A DNA stretch of 44,324 bases, taken from assembly GCA_937871285.1 (NCBI GenBank), contig CALMQS010000111.1:1-44324 (forward strand), in the 5' to 3' direction. Both the position numbers and the translations under genes were made by a program. The notes under the pieces were generated by a model that searched no databases, was not told where the DNA came from, and worked only from the letters and a program-made list of their open reading frames with translations. Source of the stretch: an uncultured Sphingobacteriales bacterium. GTDB lineage: Bacteria; Bacteroidota; Bacteroidia; Chitinophagales; Chitinophagaceae. This document shows positions 41,826-44,324 of this stretch, one piece after another; positions within the stretch are counted from its first letter, which is position 1, and each line of letters opens with the position of its first letter.

Positions 41826-42425
41826 CTATTCATTGGCTCCTCCGAATGTGTAAGATAAGCCAAGGTGAAAGCCTCCTACTTTAATTTTGGGGGATTCCCC
41901 ACCATCCTCATCCGCTATGCTTGTAAGCCCGAGGTTATATCTGGCGCCTATTCCCAGCCCGTTCGAAAGCTTGTACCCGGCGCCAAAGCCCCAGGAAAAA
42001 TTAATTTTTTTGAAGCCATCTTTTATGTCAACCGAGTTGCCGTCTGCCGAAAGTTTAGCGCTTGTTAAAAAACCAACCTGTGGTCCTGTTTCAGCATAAA
42101 AGCCGGAAGGATTATTGTATTGAGCAAGCACCGGTATGTTAACATAGTCTGTTTTGAAATGCACACTTTCCCCCTGGGCTTTGTAAGTAGTCCCTTCCAG
42201 GGAATACAGCACTTCCGGCTGAAGACTGAACATTTCGCTGAGTTGGATGTTTACCAGGCCGCCCCCTGCGAAGCCAACTTTATATTTTGGAGATATACCC
42301 TCCATCTTAGCGTCGGAACCTGAAAAGGTGGTAAAATTTGCCCCGGCTTTTATCCCGTATTTTATTTGTGCCTGAATGGCAAATCCAATAAAGGTAAACA
42401 CTGATAGAATAAAGACTTTTTTCAT
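41826..42425 (-). CDS. Outer-membrane beta-barrel protein (porin family)
   Basis: 199 residues from the ATG at 42425; the frame is open to 42500, but MKKVFILSVFTFIGFAIQAQ is a clean signal peptide. The rest matches the OMP_b-brl_2 type of small eight-stranded barrels: IKYGIKAGANFTTFSG at the start, repeated aromatic strands (FYAETGPQVGFL, FSWGFGAGYKLSNGLGIGARYNLGL) and the terminal strand GFHLGLSYTFGG. It is a structural or adhesion-type outer-membrane protein with no assigned transport function. It is transcribed divergently from the toxin-antitoxin genes. Confidence 0.88.
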   Translation of the reverse strand: MKKVFILSVFTFIGFAIQAQIKYGIKAGANFTTFSGSDAKMEGISPKYKVGFAGGGLVNIQLSEMFSLQPEVLYSLEGTTYKAQGESVHFKTDYVNIPVLAQYNNPSGFYAETGPQVGFLTSAKLSADGNSVDIKDGFKKINFSWGFGAGYKLSNGLGIGARYNLGLTSIADEDGGESPKIKVGGFHLGLSYTFGGANE

Positions 42426-42623
42426 AATGATATTAGTTTTAGCATATAACGTATCAGTTAAAATATATTGTGGCATTATCTGGAATAACGAGGCAATCAA
42501 TACGTATTTACGTTATCTCAATTTTTTTTGATTATCCCGAATCAAGCCTTTTCAGTTTCCTTCCGTCATTCTGTGGCAGTAAAGGTCGCTTTCCATGGGT
42601 GTTAATTACAATGTAAAATAATA

Positions 42624-42657
42624 TTTGTGAAAGCTTGTTGACAAGTGTAACTTTACA
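42624..42657 (+). promoter_or_regulatory. higBA promoter with two overlapping operator palindromes
   Basis: TTTG (42624-42627), 20 nt, then TAACTTTA (42648-42655), a near match to the Bacteroidota promoter. CTTGT-TG-ACAAG (42634-42645) lies in the spacer and TGTAA-CT-TTACA (42646-42657) covers the -7 box. A third palindrome, TTACA-A-TGTAA, is at 42606-42616. These fit autorepression by the HigA antitoxin. Confidence 0.5.
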
Positions 42658-42687
42658 ATATGCAATAGCGATGGAAATGGTTATAGA

Positions 42688-42972
42688 ATGATAAAAACAA
42701 TAAAACACAAAGGATTGCGGCTATTGTGGGAGGAGGCTAAACCTAATAAATTGCCTTCCGATCTTGTTTCCAGGATAGAGCGTATGCTTGAAGTTATAGA
42801 TTCAGCAAATGATGTTCCGCAGGATTTTGGGACATTTCAGAACTGGAATATACATAAGTTGACAGGAGAGCTAAGAGATTATTGGAGTGTGAAGGTTAAT
42901 AGGAACTATCGCATTATATTCCGCTTTGATGGCCACCATGCTTATGACCTTGATTATATAGATTACCATTAA
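42688..42972 (+). CDS. higB: HigB-type toxin (RelE/ParE superfamily mRNA interferase)
   Basis: 94 residues, the usual size. The family pattern is clear: HKGLRLLWEEAKPNKLPSDLVSRIERMLEVID, then NWNIHKLTGELRDYWSVKVNRNYRIIFRF and a terminal YDLDYIDYH. HigB toxins cleave mRNA at the ribosome and are neutralised by HigA. The gene precedes the antitoxin gene by 12 bp, the order typical of higBA. A six-codon reading frame at 42671-42691 ends in an ATGA overlap with its start. Confidence 0.9.
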   Translation: MIKTIKHKGLRLLWEEAKPNKLPSDLVSRIERMLEVIDSANDVPQDFGTFQNWNIHKLTGELRDYWSVKVNRNYRIIFRFDGHHAYDLDYIDYH

Positions 42973-42984
42973 AAGGAGAATGTT

Positions 42985-43299
42985 ATGTTAAAAAGGAAAA
43001 TGAGAGTTATTCATCCGGGTGAGGTATTGAGGGAAGAGATAATAGAAGCCAAAGGGCTTACTATTACTGAAACTGCCCGGTTACTTGGTGTTACAAGGAC
43101 AAATCTGTCTAATATCGCCAATGAAAAATCTGATATAAGCCCGGAAATGGCTTATCGTATCGCGTTGGTTTTCGGAGGAACAGCAGAGATATGGGCAAAT
43201 TTACAAACGAAGTATAATCTGCACGAAGCTGCACAAAAGGTTAAAGCTTTTAAACTTAAACCATACCGCCCTGGCAGCAGCAAGACTGTTCGTGCTTAA
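42985..43299 (+). CDS. higA: HigA-type antitoxin (XRE-family HTH)
   Basis: 104 residues. The HigA signature is HPGEVLREEIIEAKGLTITETARLLGVTRTNLSNIANEKSDISPEMAYRIALVFGG, a helix-turn-helix with the HigA-specific HPGE...L start. It binds HigB and represses the shared promoter. An unusually good Shine-Dalgarno for this phylum (AAAAGGAGAA) lies 8-13 bp before the ATG, which could ensure excess antitoxin over toxin. Confidence 0.93.
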   Translation: MLKRKMRVIHPGEVLREEIIEAKGLTITETARLLGVTRTNLSNIANEKSDISPEMAYRIALVFGGTAEIWANLQTKYNLHEAAQKVKAFKLKPYRPGSSKTVRA

Positions 43300-43394
43300 C
43301 CACAATTCTATATCTGATCCTATAAGTTTTAATCAGGGAACAAACTAAGACACCAACAGGGTCGTACATAAAAGAATTTCGTGGATAGAACCGT

Positions 43395-44108
43395 CTACAG
43401 CTTATACAATACCCCCGCCACCGCCGCCCCAACAGCCGTATTTAAAAAATTCACTGCATTATTGTTCAGCAGGCCTTTGTTTTCCAAAGTTAGCCCCAGT
43501 ATGGAATCAACTGCATTGCCCGCTGTGCCGGCAATAATGATAACCAGGAAATGCTGCGCATTCCAACCGGTGCCCAAAACATATATTAAAGCAATAATAA
43601 TGCTTCCGATAATGCCATAAATGCTTCCCTGAAGGCTCACCGCGCCATTAGCACCACGTTGCATTTTTCGGAAAGTGAGCATGTGATAGTAGCTTTTGCC
43701 ATAAACATTTCCTAATTCCGATGACAGCGTATCCGCAGTGGCAGCAGAAAAACACCCCGCGATCATCAGGTACAGTACTTCGGCCGCCTCCGGGTTGTAT
43801 TTCGCCAGCAAAGCCAGGATAGCGGCCGCGCCGGCATTGGCAAAAACCTGTCCTGTATTTCTTTCCCCATTACCGCTTTCAGCCAATCCATCCTTCATTT
43901 TTGCACTGACTTTCCATCCCGTAGCGCTTACACCCAGAATAAAAAAGGCCGCTAATAATCCTATACCTGTAAAACCTGCTCCTATAAAAATAATAACCGA
44001 CAGCAAGCCTCCTGTGAGCGCTGCCGCAACCGTTAATTTTTTTTTCAGCATGCTGATCAGCATGCCTGCTGTTATGATGATAAAAGCTGCCAGGTAAGAT
44101 GCATTCAT
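43395..44108 (-). CDS. DUF92 family integral membrane protein
   Basis: 237 residues from the ATG at 44108; a TTG three codons earlier is less likely. At least six hydrophobic segments are seen. DUF92 signatures are GLAESGNGERNTGQVFANAG, ATADTLSSELG and AGTAGNAVDSILGLTLENKG. Plant VTE6, a DUF92 member, is a phytyl-phosphate kinase; bacterial members are thought to act on polyprenyl or related phosphates, but this one has no proven role. It converges with higBA. Confidence 0.88.
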   Translation of the reverse strand: MNASYLAAFIIITAGMLISMLKKKLTVAAALTGGLLSVIIFIGAGFTGIGLLAAFFILGVSATGWKVSAKMKDGLAESGNGERNTGQVFANAGAAAILALLAKYNPEAAEVLYLMIAGCFSAATADTLSSELGNVYGKSYYHMLTFRKMQRGANGAVSLQGSIYGIIGSIIIALIYVLGTGWNAQHFLVIIIAGTAGNAVDSILGLTLENKGLLNNNAVNFLNTAVGAAVAGVLYKL

Positions 44109-44128
44109 GAAGCACAAATTATAACAAT

Positions 44129-44165
44129 AAACATAAAGGATACCCGCTTCATATCCTTTATGTTT
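44129..44165 (-). terminator. Hairpin terminator of the truncated gene
   Basis: A perfect 14-bp stem, AAACATAAAGGATA (44129-44142) and TATCCTTTATGTTT (44152-44165), with a 9-nt loop. It lies 17 bp beyond the stop codon of the minus-strand gene at the window edge. The T tract is weak (ATTGTTATAATTT). Confidence 0.65.
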
Positions 44166-44182
44166 AGTCGATAGGAGTGTGC

Positions 44183-44324
44183 TTACGACTGTTGAAAATT
44201 GTTATCAGGTGCAGGGGTTTTCTTACCGAACAGGTTTCCCAAACCAAAATTTTCATCTATGAATTTCATGCCTTTTTCTTTCCATGCTTTTTTTTGTTCC
44301 GGGGTCATTTTAGAAAACCGGTAA
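44183..44324 (-). CDS. 3' end of an unrecognised gene (truncated by the window)
   Basis: The last 46 codons of a minus-strand reading frame ending in TAA. The tail is highly charged (MTPEQKKAWKEKGMKFIDEN) and then ends FGLGNLFGKKTPAPDNNFQQS. I cannot assign a family from this fragment. A clear hairpin terminator follows it. Confidence 0.65.
   Translation of the reverse strand, partial: YRFSKMTPEQKKAWKEKGMKFIDENFGLGNLFGKKTPAPDNNFQQS

Overview
The window looks like a chromosome segment of a member of the Bacteroidota, most likely close to Chitinophagaceae. The reasons are a SusC/SusD pair with the usual TonB-linked features, weak or absent Shine-Dalgarno sites, candidate promoters of the TTG-N18/20-TAnnTTTG type, PVC-type cytochrome proteins, a GxxExxY protein, and intergenic gaps full of short palindromic or prose-like repeats. 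No rRNA, tRNA, CRISPR array, phage gene or transposase was recognised.

Layout. 1-6.3 kb: a TonB-dependent receptor and a large PVC-type cytochrome/propeller/HEAT lipoprotein, both on the minus strand, with two related 21-bp palindromes between them. 6.5-11.9 kb: housekeeping-like genes (EcsC family, ClpS, a CPA2 cation/proton antiporter, a JmjC/cupin_8 protein, a transglutaminase-like membrane protein). 12.1-15.0 kb: lutABC-type L-lactate oxidation genes, then a secreted esterase-like hydrolase. 16.1-27.9 kb: a run of plus-strand genes that reads as an oxidative glycoside-degradation module: a glucoside-3-dehydrogenase-like pair (gluconate dehydrogenase subunit 3 family plus GMC oxidoreductase), a second PVC-type cytochrome lipoprotein, an FG-GAP lipoprotein, a ketose 3-epimerase with all four metal ligands at canonical spacing, a GH78-like glycosidase and a Gfo/Idh/MocA protein. 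28.6-33.2 kb: SusC and SusD, ended by a strong terminator. 33.6-41.7 kb: nucleoside hydrolase, class 1 fructose-bisphosphatase, a small membrane protein, a ribose-type ABC importer (ATPase, permease, binding protein) and a second Gfo/Idh/MocA protein. 41.8-44.3 kb: an outer-membrane beta-barrel protein, a HigBA toxin-antitoxin pair, a DUF92 membrane protein and the 3' end of one more gene.

How the genes may work together (inference): outer-membrane uptake by SusCD, periplasmic trimming by the GH78-like enzyme and the esterase, C3 oxidation by the GMC/subunit-3 pair with electrons passed to a CxxCH protein, rearrangement by the epimerase and Gfo/Idh/MocA proteins, and import of the released monosaccharide by the ABC system. 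The nucleoside hydrolase would supply ribose, which fits a ribose-type importer, but the true substrate cannot be read from the sequence.

The most unusual structure is at 38.77-39.45 kb. The ABC operon is interrupted between permease and binding protein by a minus-strand GxxExxY gene with PD-(D/E)XK-like residues. It is flanked by two copies of a long palindrome (18-bp arms, conserved 13-nt loop), and a perfect 16-bp direct repeat brackets most of the gene. One palindrome copy has a 22-bp sequence inserted in its right arm. It looks like a small palindrome-flanked cassette and is the best candidate here for an undescribed element.
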